From positions 1 through 62,212 of the forward strand of contig NZ_JAKGBU010000022.1 in the NCBI RefSeq assembly GCF_021555155.1: DNA of 62,212 nt. Reading direction: 5' to 3'. Shown here piece by piece: positions 20,518 to 29,812 of the stretch. The notes beneath the pieces were generated by a model. The model made no database searches, had not been told where the DNA came from, and saw only the letters and a list, made by a program, of their open reading frames with translations. Position numbers and translations under genes: made by a program. The first letter of the stretch is position 1. Every line of letters begins with the position of its first letter. The DNA is from Rhizobium alarense (GTDB taxonomy: Bacteria > Pseudomonadota > Alphaproteobacteria > Rhizobiales > Rhizobiaceae).

Positions 20518-21294
20518 ATGACAGTTACTCCCTCAATGTTGCTGGAAAGGAAGCTTGCCAGTCTTGAGAATCTGCTTACCGAGAAGGACAGGCTCCTCGA
20601 AAGCCTGATTGCCTCGATAGATGCCCGGGGACAGTCGGAACTCGACGCGCTCAGAAATCTCGTGGCTGAGCAGCAGGCGCTTATCGGCGCCCTTTCGGGC
20701 AACGGGTCCGTGACACTCAAAGCGCTCGATGACGGACAGACAAGTTCGGGAGAGAGAGAGCTCAAGGTCTTCACCGGTCAGAACGGCGATGTCTTTGCTT
20801 TCAGCAAGCCCTTCTTCCCGCCGTTCACGATCGCCGCGAGAATTTACAATGTAAAATCCGCCCACGATGATTTCTCCATGAGCAGTACGACACCTCCCAT
20901 GCCGTTTACTGTCGGTGGCGTCGCACTTTACCGCCGCGACGAGGAAACCATGCGGCTGATCATTGGGAACAAGGAAAAGGTCGAAATAGACTTCGACGAC
21001 AACTCCGGCTGGATAACGCTGCACATTGCCATGGAGAGCGACAAGCTCAGAGTCTATGTCAACGAGGCGCTGGCTCACGAGGGGGTGCCGCCAGAATTGT
21101 TCCACCTGCGGTCCGCCAAAGTCGGCTGCGGCCACAAGGATCGCGGCTGGAGTGGATACATCGACTATCTGTGGATCAAGCAGGATGCTTTGAGCCCAGC
21201 CTCCGCAAAGGTCGCACGGGCAGACACCAATCTGGCGGCGGACAAACGCACCATATTCTATTTCGACGGCGCCAAATCAGCCGTAAAGGCGTAG
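20518..21294 (+). CDS. Coiled-coil protein with LamG-like beta-sandwich
   Basis: A 258-residue protein. Residues 5-65 form a coiled coil (LLERKLASLENLLTEKDRLL). From about residue 75 on, the alternation of strands and the pattern DKLRVYVNEALAHEG, then VGCGHKDRGWSGYIDYLWI, fit a LamG/concanavalin-like jelly roll, a fold that often binds glycans. There is no signal peptide. A ribosome site GAAGGAAAACACG precedes the ATG and resembles that of the 58-residue protein. It is the last island gene; the right repeat with its terminator starts 44 nt after the stop. It may recognise the glycan built by the upstream genes. Confidence 0.72.
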   Translation: MTVTPSMLLERKLASLENLLTEKDRLLESLIASIDARGQSELDALRNLVAEQQALIGALSGNGSVTLKALDDGQTSSGERELKVFTGQNGDVFAFSKPFFPPFTIAARIYNVKSAHDDFSMSSTTPPMPFTVGGVALYRRDEETMRLIIGNKEKVEIDFDDNSGWITLHIAMESDKLRVYVNEALAHEGVPPELFHLRSAKVGCGHKDRGWSGYIDYLWIKQDALSPASAKVARADTNLAADKRTIFYFDGAKSAVKA

Positions 21295-21338
21295 CGCTTT
21301 CCGGGCGGTCGTTACTCTCAGCGCTTCCTGCTGTTGCC

Positions 21339-21403
21339 AAAGGAAAACGCCCGGAGCTGGCGGCTCCGGGCGTTTTTCGCTTTGCCGGGACTGAAGGTAC
21401 GAA
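21339..21403. repeat. 65-bp direct repeat, right copy
   Basis: Identical to 14406-14470. To its right the DNA continues directly into the 3' end of ccrM (minus strand, 40 bp away). To its left is the last island gene. Confidence 0.95.
21344..21378. terminator. Bidirectional terminator, right copy
   Basis: The same hairpin as at 14411-14445, with an A-run on one side and a T-run on the other. It serves both the island operon on the plus strand and ccrM on the minus strand. Confidence 0.9.
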
Positions 21404-21442
21404 GACCGGCAGAGCGAGACCTGACCTGGCGAGACTGGTTGA

Positions 21443-22641
<1,199 letters not shown>

Positions 22642-22802
22642 AAAGGTTGAAGGCGCCGGCGAAAAAGAGAAATCGGCCGCATGTCGCGTCGTTCCGAATA
22701 ACAGCCGCGCCGCAGCCGTCAGCATAGCGACCGGCCCGGCATCCGCTGCCGGCAGGCCTGGCATTTGCCCAAACCACCTTGCCCGCCGCAAAGGAGGACA
22801 CC

Positions 22803-24475
22803 GTGCGCCCAGCGTTCCTGCTTCCCATCCTGTTCGCCCTCGCCGCCCCGCCGGCGCTTTCCGCCGAGAAGACCATCGTCGTGCTCGACGCATCCGGCTC
22901 GATGTGGGGCCAGATCGACGGAAAGGCGAAGATCGAGATCGCCCGCGAGACGCTCGGCACGGTGCTGAAATCCGTGCCGTCCAGCACCGAGCTCGGCCTG
23001 ATGGTCTACGGCCACCGGGAGAAGGGGTCCTGCGGCGACATCGAGCTCGCCGTGCCGCCGGTCGCCGGCAGCGCCGCGGCCATCACCCGCTTCGTCGACG
23101 GCATCAGCCCCAAGGGCAAGACGCCGATCTCGGACGCCGTGCAGCGGGCCGCGGACGTGCTGAAATACACCGAGGAGAAGGCGACGGTGGTGCTCGTCAC
23201 CGACGGGCTCGAAACCTGCGCGGCGGATCCCTGCGCGCTTGCCAGCGCGCTCGAGAAGCAGGGGGTGGATTTTACCGCCCACGTGGTCGGCTTCGGCCTG
23301 ACGGAAGAGGAAGGCCGGCAGGTCGCCTGCCTCGCGGAAAATACCGGCGGCACGTATTTCGAGGCGGCGAATGCGGTCCAGCTCGTGGCGGCCCTGACCG
23401 AGACGGTGGCGGAAGCGCCGATGGCGAAGCCGGAACCGATCGTCGAGGAGGTTGCCGAGGCGACGCCGGAGCCCGCCGCAATCGAGAACAATGTCGAAAC
23501 CGATGCCACGCTTTCCGAGAGCGGCCCGTCGCTCGCAAAGGATGACCGCGTGCGCTGGGACTTCTTCAAGGCGGATGCGAAGGGCGGCAGGACGGACGAG
23601 CATGTCCACGGGGGCTACGCGGTTCGCAACTCGTCCTGAAGCTGCCGGCCGGGCGCTATGTCGCCGCGGCGAAGCTCGGCAATCTCCGCCGGGAAGTCGC
23701 CGTCGAGGCAAAAGAGGACCAGGTCGCGCGCGCCAGAGTCAATTTCGACGCCGGCCTCCTGAAAGTGACGCCGAAGCGGACACCCGAGGACGACAGGGCG
23801 GACGACAGCGCCCGCGTCGACCTGCGTCAGGGAGACTTTGCCGATGGCGGCTACGGCCTGACCGAAGCCTTCGTGCCGGCCGGCGCGATCGGCATCGAGG
23901 CGAAGATCGGTCCCGCCCGGATCGAGGACACGGTGACGGTGCGGGCGGGCGAAACGGTGGAACACACGGTGGTTGTCGGTGCCGGTATCGTCGTGACGAA
24001 GGCGGTCTATGCGGAGGGCGGGCCGGAGGTCGATTCGGGCGACGTGCGCTTCGACGTCGTCGCCGCCAAGTCGAATATCGACGGCAATCGTGACAACGTG
24101 AACGGCACCTATGGCACAAACAACCCGATCGAGAGCCCGTCGGGCGACTACGTGCTCACCGCACGGCTCGGCTCGGCGACCGGCGAAACGCCCTTCTCTC
24201 TGAGGGCCGGCGAGCGCCTCGACGTCTCCGTCAACATCAATGCCGGCGTGCTCGCCGTCTCGGCGCCGGGCGCCTACCGCATCGATCTGAAGGACGGCAA
24301 GAAGGACATCCAGGGCAACCGGAAGGACGTGTCGGGCAACTACGGCACCGAGCATCAGGACACACTGCATCCCGGAGACTACGTCATCGTCGTGACCTAT
24401 GAGGGCGACAAGGCGCCGAAGGAGGCGAAGGCGACCGTGAAGGCGGGCGAACGCACCGAGATCACGGTCGAGTAA
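22803..24475 (+). pseudogene. vWA-domain exported protein, broken by one frameshift
   Basis: A well-placed AAGGAGG precedes GTG 22803. The first frame encodes a signal peptide (MRPAFLLPILFALAAPPALSA), then a von Willebrand A domain with MIDAS motif D29-A-S-G-S33, the Thr of GKTPISD and the Asp of VLVTDGLE, then an acidic Pro/Glu linker, and stops at 23637-23639. The homologous continuation KLPAGRYVAAAKLGN runs in another frame to 24475 and contains two similar beta repeats (DGNRDNVNGTYGTN and QGNRKDVSGNYGTE). One extra G near 23621 (GCGGGTTCG instead of GCGGTTCG) would join both parts as GGYAGSQLVLKLPAGR. The coding quality of both halves is good, so the lesion is recent or a sequencing error. 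Length if intact would be about 558 aa. Confidence 0.85.
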
Positions 24476-24500
24476 GCGGGGACCGGAGCCTCCGGCACCG

Positions 24501-24534
24501 CGGCCCGCCCGGACCTGCCGGGCGGGCCGTCTGT
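24501..24534 (+). terminator. Hairpin terminator after the vWA gene
   Basis: CGGCCCGCCCGG and CCGGGCGGGCCG pair perfectly over 12 bp around the loop ACCTG, followed by the short T-containing tail TCTGTT. It lies between the convergent vWA and ABM genes. Confidence 0.65.
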
Positions 24535-24885
24535 TCAGGCGGCATCATGGCGGGCCCGGCTGTCGCCCGGGGCGCCGGCGCGTTCGAAGCGGCCGTAGTC
24601 CCGCATCACCGCGGCGACCCGCAGCCGGTAGTCGGCAAAGACGCCCGCCCGGCCCATCGCCTGCGCCTCCCGGTGCTCCTGCCCGTTCCGCCAGGCGATG
24701 ACCGCTGCCTCGTCGCGCCAGAAGGAGAGCGACAGGAGCTTGCCGGGCGTCGAAAGGCTCTCGAAGCGCTCGACCGAGACGAAGCCGTCAATCCCCTCCA
24801 GCAGCGGCTTCAGGTCGACCGCGATGCCGAGATAGGCGTCGCGGCGGCCGGGCGCCGGCACGACCTCGAAGATCACCGCGATCAT
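24535..24885 (-). CDS. Antibiotic biosynthesis monooxygenase (ABM) domain protein
   Basis: A 116-residue ferredoxin-like-fold protein. The ABM pattern is visible: IAVIFEVVPAPGRRDAYL, FVSVERFES, then LSLSFWRDEAAVIAWRNGQEHREAQ. Members include small cofactor-free monooxygenases, heme-degrading enzymes and proteins without known activity; no choice is possible here. Its ATG overlaps the stop of the NIPSNAP gene by 4 nt, so the two are coupled and probably act together under the neighbouring ArsR-type regulator. Confidence 0.85.
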   Translation of the reverse strand: MIAVIFEVVPAPGRRDAYLGIAVDLKPLLEGIDGFVSVERFESLSTPGKLLSLSFWRDEAAVIAWRNGQEHREAQAMGRAGVFADYRLRVAAVMRDYGRFERAGAPGDSRARHDAA

Positions 24886-25211
24886 CGCGCCGCCCCCGCC
24901 GCATGCGGCAGCGACATGTTGGACAGGAAGAGGCGGTCCTCCTTCAGGATGAAGCGCTCCCGGCGGGCGAAGTCGTAGTTCTCCCGCCCCAGCGGATCGT
25001 CCGCGAGCCGGGCGCGATAGGCCTCATAGGCCGCCAGGTTCGCGATGTTGTAGACGCCGTAGGCGGTGGTGGCGGAGCCCTCGTGCGGGCCGAAATAGCC
25101 GACGAGGTCGGCGCCGCAGCGTGGGATCGCCTGGCCCCAGTTGCGGGCATAGGTTGCGAAGGCATCCCGGCGGAACGGGTCGATCTCGTAGCGGATGAAG
25201 CAGGTGATCAT
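24882..25211 (-). CDS. NIPSNAP-family protein
   Basis: A 109-residue protein with the NIPSNAP pattern: MITCFIRYEIDPFRRDAF, then GYFGPHEG, then AAYEAYRARLADDPLG and FLKEDRLFL-like ending ILKEDRLFLS. The fold is related to ABM dimers; the reaction is unknown. The start is the first ATG after the divergent ArsR promoter region. The pair NIPSNAP-ABM next to a divergent regulator suggests an inducible detoxification or metabolite-handling unit, but the inducer cannot be read from the sequence. Confidence 0.85.
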   Translation of the reverse strand: MITCFIRYEIDPFRRDAFATYARNWGQAIPRCGADLVGYFGPHEGSATTAYGVYNIANLAAYEAYRARLADDPLGRENYDFARRERFILKEDRLFLSNMSLPHAAGAAR

Positions 25212-25267
25212 GAATTCTCTCCGTCGTTGGCGATGCCCCTTTCTCGCATGTTGAACAGCGCCAACGC

Positions 25268-25283
25268 TTCGATTATGATCGAA
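25268..25283. promoter_or_regulatory. Palindromic operator candidate for the ArsR-type regulator
   Basis: TTCGAT-TATG-ATCGAA is a perfect 6-bp inverted repeat ending 2 nt before the ArsR gene start and within the 74-bp gap to the divergent NIPSNAP gene. Its size and place fit an autoregulatory ArsR-family site. Confidence 0.6.
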
Positions 25284-25285
25284 CT

Positions 25286-25963
25286 ATGAAGGAAGGACCG
25301 GACATCGCGCAGATCGGCACGCTCGTCGGAGACCCGGCGCGCGCCAACATGCTGACGGCTCTGATGGGCGGCCGGGCGCTGACGGCGACGGAGCTTGCGG
25401 GTGCGGCCGGCGTGACGCTGCAGACGGCGAGTTCGCACCTTTCGAAGCTGGAGGCCGGCCGGCTCGTCACCCAGCGCAAACAGGGCCGCCACCGCTATTT
25501 CGCGCTGGCCGACGACGAGGTGGGCCTGATGCTCGAGGCCCTGATGGGCTTTGCCGCCAATCGCGGCTTCCTGCGCGCCCGTCCAGGCCCCAGGGACCCG
25601 GCGCTGCGCAAGGCGCGCGTCTGCTACGACCACCTTGCCGGCGACTTCGGCGTCAGGCTGTTCGACCGGCTGGTGGCCGACGGCGACATCGAAACGGCGG
25701 GCGAGGACGCGGTGCTGACCGCCCGCGGCGAGGAGCGGATGACGGCGCTCGGCATCGACGTGGCGCGTCTGAAGGGCCAGCGCAGGCCGGTCTGCCGGGC
25801 CTGCCTCGACTGGAGCGAGCGGCGCTCGCATCTCGCGGGGTCGCTGGGCGAGGCCCTGCTCGCGCGCTTCGTCGAGCAGGGATGGGCGCGCCGCGATCCG
25901 GACGGGCGGGCCATCCGCTTCAGCCGGAGCGGCGAGGCGGCTTTCCTGGCGATGTTCAGCTGA
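25286..25963 (+). CDS. ArsR-family HTH transcriptional regulator
   Basis: A 225-residue regulator. The winged helix is near the N-terminus: DPARANMLTALMGG, then TATELAGAAGVTLQTASSHLSKLEAGRLV and the wing KQGRHRYFALAD. It lacks the typical metal-binding Cys motif in the recognition helix. The C-terminal 130 residues are longer than in metal sensors and contain CRACLDWSERRSHLAG, a pattern of a rhizobial subfamily with unknown ligand. It is divergent from the NIPSNAP-ABM pair, with the operator candidate next to its own start, so it probably represses both directions. Confidence 0.9.
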   Translation: MKEGPDIAQIGTLVGDPARANMLTALMGGRALTATELAGAAGVTLQTASSHLSKLEAGRLVTQRKQGRHRYFALADDEVGLMLEALMGFAANRGFLRARPGPRDPALRKARVCYDHLAGDFGVRLFDRLVADGDIETAGEDAVLTARGEERMTALGIDVARLKGQRRPVCRACLDWSERRSHLAGSLGEALLARFVEQGWARRDPDGRAIRFSRSGEAAFLAMFS

Positions 25964-26666
25964 GCTGTTCGTGCCGGAACGGCGTCGAAGGGGCGCGGAT
26001 GCAGGTGCGACGCCAGGCGAAACACCGTCGATGCCGGCATACACCGGCTGCGTTCTTTCAGGCCGCGGAAATCAGACGGGACAGAGTTAATCTTCCGCTG
26101 TATTTATTGACAGCCATCACCCAGGGTTGTAGTCGTTAAGTGCCGTCTGACGGGCGATAAAACTAAAAACTGCACCGGGCGCAAGCGTCTTGGGCAGGCC
26201 ATCTATTTTCCGGATGAAGCTTGAGAGAGTTGATCGGTTGAGGTCCGCCAACCCCAACGGCCTTCGTTCCTCGAATGAAGGCCGCGATCAACTCTCTCAT
26301 TTCGTTGCCGCATCCTGCCTGTCGGCAGTCCGTGCTGCGCCGCATTCACAAAGATCTTAGCAGCACCCTCGAACCGCTCCGACCTCGAGAAGAAACCTAT
26401 CCGAAGCCGGTTCCCGCTGAAATCGCTAGTTCTAGGGACGCCACACCGCAAGATTGCGTGGCGCAAATGCCGGGCATCTGCCGGCAGGCGCCGGCGACCG
26501 GGGTGCCGCCGCGGCATCGCCGCACTCGAACATTGTCCTTTTGCCGCTCCTCGTGTAGGTAGCGCCGACGCTGGCATGCGGTCGCGACATGGCCCGCGCA
26601 AACACCCGGACACGCCTGACCGCGTTCCGCCGACCGGCTACAGACCCCACAGGAAAGACGGCATCC
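25964..26666. other. 703-bp intergenic region without a convincing gene
   Basis: No frame here has both a ribosome site and protein-like composition. The main structure is the palindromic element at 26222-26299. The DNA around 26041-26165 is more A/T-rich than its surroundings. The last 100 bp probably hold the promoter for the HAD gene. Confidence 0.5.
26222..26299. repeat. 78-bp palindromic element with two inner hairpins
   Basis: The outer arms TGAGAGAGTTGATCG (26222-26236) and CGATCAACTCTCTCA (26285-26299) are exact reverse complements. Between them are two smaller stems: GGTTG/CAACC (26236-26253) and GGCCTTC/GAAGGCC (26259-26283). As RNA or cruciform DNA this gives a three-way junction. 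Rhizobial intergenic mosaic elements (RIME) have comparable palindromic architecture, but I cannot confirm membership without a search. Confidence 0.6.
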
Positions 26667-27400
<734 letters not shown>

Positions 27401-27471
27401 GTGTCGAGGCTGGTGGAATCTGCAAGCACAAAAGCTCTGCTTTCCCAGACCTAACGCCTACTGCCTAAATC

Positions 27472-28044
27472 TCACTTCGTATTGTACGGCCCCTCGTCAA
27501 AGCCGAGATAGATCTTGGTGAAACCGCCGGCGCCGCCGGGGATCGTGACATTGGCGTTCGTGAAGACGAACTGCGTCGTGCCGCTGTCGGCCGGGATCGT
27601 GACCGGCAGCTGGGTCAGCTCGGAAAACAGCGTCGTCGTGCCGTCGCTTACGGCGACGCGGATCGGCAGGTTGATGGTGCCGGACGAGCCGGCAGGCCCC
27701 TCGACGAGACGGCCCTGCGCCATGACGGTGATCTTGATCTCGCTCGCAGTCTGAATGCACTGGCGCGTCGTGTCGACGAGGGTCGCCTGGTAGGTGACGC
27801 CCTCCGGATCGCCGCTCTTCTTACCCTTGGCATAGGCGCGGTGCACCGCCGTCCCGTCGCGCAGGTAAACCTGCGGGCAGGCGCCCTGGATGACGGCGGG
27901 AAGCTGGTCGCCGGTCGATGCCTGCTGCTGCGTCGTGTTTTCCGGCGTGACGCCAACGTCGGTCGCCTTGTCGGTCTGGCTGCAGCCGGCAATCACCGCG
28001 AGAAGCGAGATGCCGAGGAGGCGGCGACTATTCATCTGGAACAC
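27472..28044 (-). CDS. Lipoprotein of unknown function
   Basis: A protein of about 190 residues with signal MNSRRLLGISLLAVIAGC, a lipobox AGC and a Gln/Thr-rich segment after it. The mature part has two Cys residues (GACPQVYLRDG and TRQCIQTA) and many beta-like stretches. AGGAG lies 10 nt before a GTG at 28044, three codons ahead of the ATG at 28035; I chose the GTG for that spacing. I do not recognise a named family, although similar lipoproteins seem common in rhizobia. It is convergent with the HAD gene across the GGCAGTA repeat. Confidence 0.75.
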   Translation of the reverse strand: MFQMNSRRLLGISLLAVIAGCSQTDKATDVGVTPENTTQQQASTGDQLPAVIQGACPQVYLRDGTAVHRAYAKGKKSGDPEGVTYQATLVDTTRQCIQTASEIKITVMAQGRLVEGPAGSSGTINLPIRVAVSDGTTTLFSELTQLPVTIPADSGTTQFVFTNANVTIPGGAGGFTKIYLGFDEGPYNTK

Positions 28045-28397
28045 GTGACTTTCACTCCTGCCTGCGCAATCGTCCGGCTTCACGGCGCACGATCGATACT
28101 GTCGAAACGGGCCTTTTCAGGGCCCGCGCGGATGGTCTATAGCAGCGGCGTGAAAAAAAATCGATCTGCGAATGGCGGACCTTCGACAATTTGCCGGCCG
28201 AAAACCGCGCAACCCGGGCAGGTGCGGGCTGCGAGCCCGTCATGCACTGCCGCAACGGGAACTGCGCACACCGAAACCGGATGCTAGAAGGACGACGCAT
28301 CGATGCCCGCGACAGTCGAGGACATGCGCCCTCCCCGCCGCCTGTTCGCAACGACCGCCTTTGCGCCCCGCCGGGCGCCCAGCAAGGATGACAGACC
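28045..28397. other. 353-bp divergent promoter region
   Basis: This gap separates the lipoprotein (minus) and thrC (plus). It contains an A-run (GTGAAAAAAAATCG around 28150) and TATAG-like stretches that may be promoters for the lipoprotein side. AAGGATG before GTG 28398 is the thrC ribosome site. I see no gene. Confidence 0.5.
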
Positions 28398-29795
28398 GTG
28401 AAATACGTATCGACCCGGGGCGAGGCCCCCTCCCTCGGTTTTCGTGACGCGCTGCTGACAGGGCTTGCGCGCGACGGCGGCCTCTACGTGCCGAAGGACT
28501 GGCCGAGCTTCTCGAAGAAGGAAATCCGGGCGCTGCGCGGCAAATCCTACCAGGAGATCGCCTTTGCGGTTCTCTCCCCCTTCGTCGACGGCGAGATCGA
28601 GGAGACAGCCTTCCGCGCGATGATCGACGAGGCCTATGCCACCTTTCGCCACCCGGCGATCGCCCCCCTCGTCCAGACCGGGCCGAACGCCTTCGTGATG
28701 GAGCTTTTCCACGGCACGACGCTCGCCTTCAAGGACGTGGCGATGCAGCTCCTCGCCCGGCTGATGGACCACGTGCTTGCCGAGCGCGGCGAACGGGCGA
28801 CCATCGTCGGCGCGACCTCGGGCGACACGGGCGGCGCGGCGATCGACGCCTTTGCCGGGCGCGACCGCACCGACATCTTCATCCTCTTCCCGCATGGCAA
28901 GGTCTCGCCGGTGCAGCAGCGCCAGATGACGACCTCGACGGCGGCGAACGTGCATGCGCTTGCCGTCAAGGGCAATTTCGACGACTGCCAGGACCTCGTG
29001 AAGGCGATGTTCAACGACGGGCCGTTCCGCGACCGCATGGCGCTTTCCGGCGTCAACTCGATCAACTGGGCGCGCATCATGGCGCAGATCGTCTATTATT
29101 TCACGACGGCCATCGCGCTCGGCGGACCGGACCGCAAGATCTCCTTCACTGTGCCGACCGGCAATTTCGGCGACATCTTCGCGGGCTACGTCGCGAAGAA
29201 GATGGGCCTGCCGATCGACCGGCTGGTGGTCGCCACCAACGACAACGACATCCTCGCCCGTGCGTTGAAGTCGGGGCGCTACGAGATGCGGGGGGTCAAG
29301 GCCACGACCTCGCCGTCGATGGACATCCAGATATCCTCCAACTTCGAGCGGCTGCTGTTCGAGGCCCACGGCCGCGACGCCGGCGCGGTCCGCAACGCGA
29401 TGGCCGGGCTCAAGCAGTCCGGTGCCTTCGAGATCGGCGAGAAGGCGCTTGCCGCGATCCGCAAGGAGTTCCGGGCCGGCCGCGCCAGCGAGAAACAGGT
29501 GGCCAAGACCATCAGGGACACGCTTGCCGCGACCGGCTACCTGATCGACCCGCACACCGCCACCGGCGTCTTCGTCGCGGCGAAGAACGAGAAGCCGCGT
29601 TCGCCGATGGTAACGCTTGCCACGGCCCATCCGGCGAAATTTCCCGCCGCGGTAAAATCGGCCTGCGGTATTGACCCGGCGCTTCCGACGTGGCTTGCTG
29701 ACCTCATGCAAAGGGAGGAGCGCTTCGAAGTGCTGGATGCGGACCTGAAGACGGTCGAGACTTTCATCGCCGACCGTGCGCGCATCCGGGGCTAA
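28398..29795 (+). CDS. thrC: Threonine synthase
   Basis: A 465-residue PLP enzyme that converts O-phosphohomoserine to threonine, the last step of the pathway; ThrB, which makes its substrate, is encoded at 39658. The PLP lysine is K112 in LAFKDVAMQ, the phosphate-binding loop is TSGDTGGAA (about 137-145), and VPTGNFGDIFAGY is also conserved. The length fits the longer proteobacterial ThrC type. It starts at GTG with AAGGATG in front. An M16 peptidase gene follows after 17 nt in the same direction, so the two may be cotranscribed. Confidence 0.97.
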   Translation: MKYVSTRGEAPSLGFRDALLTGLARDGGLYVPKDWPSFSKKEIRALRGKSYQEIAFAVLSPFVDGEIEETAFRAMIDEAYATFRHPAIAPLVQTGPNAFVMELFHGTTLAFKDVAMQLLARLMDHVLAERGERATIVGATSGDTGGAAIDAFAGRDRTDIFILFPHGKVSPVQQRQMTTSTAANVHALAVKGNFDDCQDLVKAMFNDGPFRDRMALSGVNSINWARIMAQIVYYFTTAIALGGPDRKISFTVPTGNFGDIFAGYVAKKMGLPIDRLVVATNDNDILARALKSGRYEMRGVKATTSPSMDIQISSNFERLLFEAHGRDAGAVRNAMAGLKQSGAFEIGEKALAAIRKEFRAGRASEKQVAKTIRDTLAATGYLIDPHTATGVFVAAKNEKPRSPMVTLATAHPAKFPAAVKSACGIDPALPTWLADLMQREERFEVLDADLKTVETFIADRARIRG

Positions 29796-29812
29796 CGATC
29801 GCGGAAAGACGG

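Larger units (their letters stand above)
14406..21403. mobile_element. Genomic island bounded by 65-bp direct repeats
   Basis: The stretch between two identical 65-bp repeats (14406-14470 and 21339-21403, offset 6,933 bp) carries six co-directional genes and is more A/T-rich at its left end than the housekeeping DNA on both sides. The flanking genes (mutY operon on the left, ccrM on the right) are typical chromosomal genes that would converge on a single terminator if the unit were absent. No integrase, transposase or resolvase is inside, so mobility by its own enzyme is not supported. Recombination between the repeats would remove 6,933 bp and leave one repeat. That this is acquired DNA is an inference. 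Confidence 0.7.

Noticed and set aside
26203-26613. A minus-strand frame of about 136 codons in the gap before the HAD gene
   Set aside because: No ribosome site, composition not protein-like, and it runs through the palindromic element.
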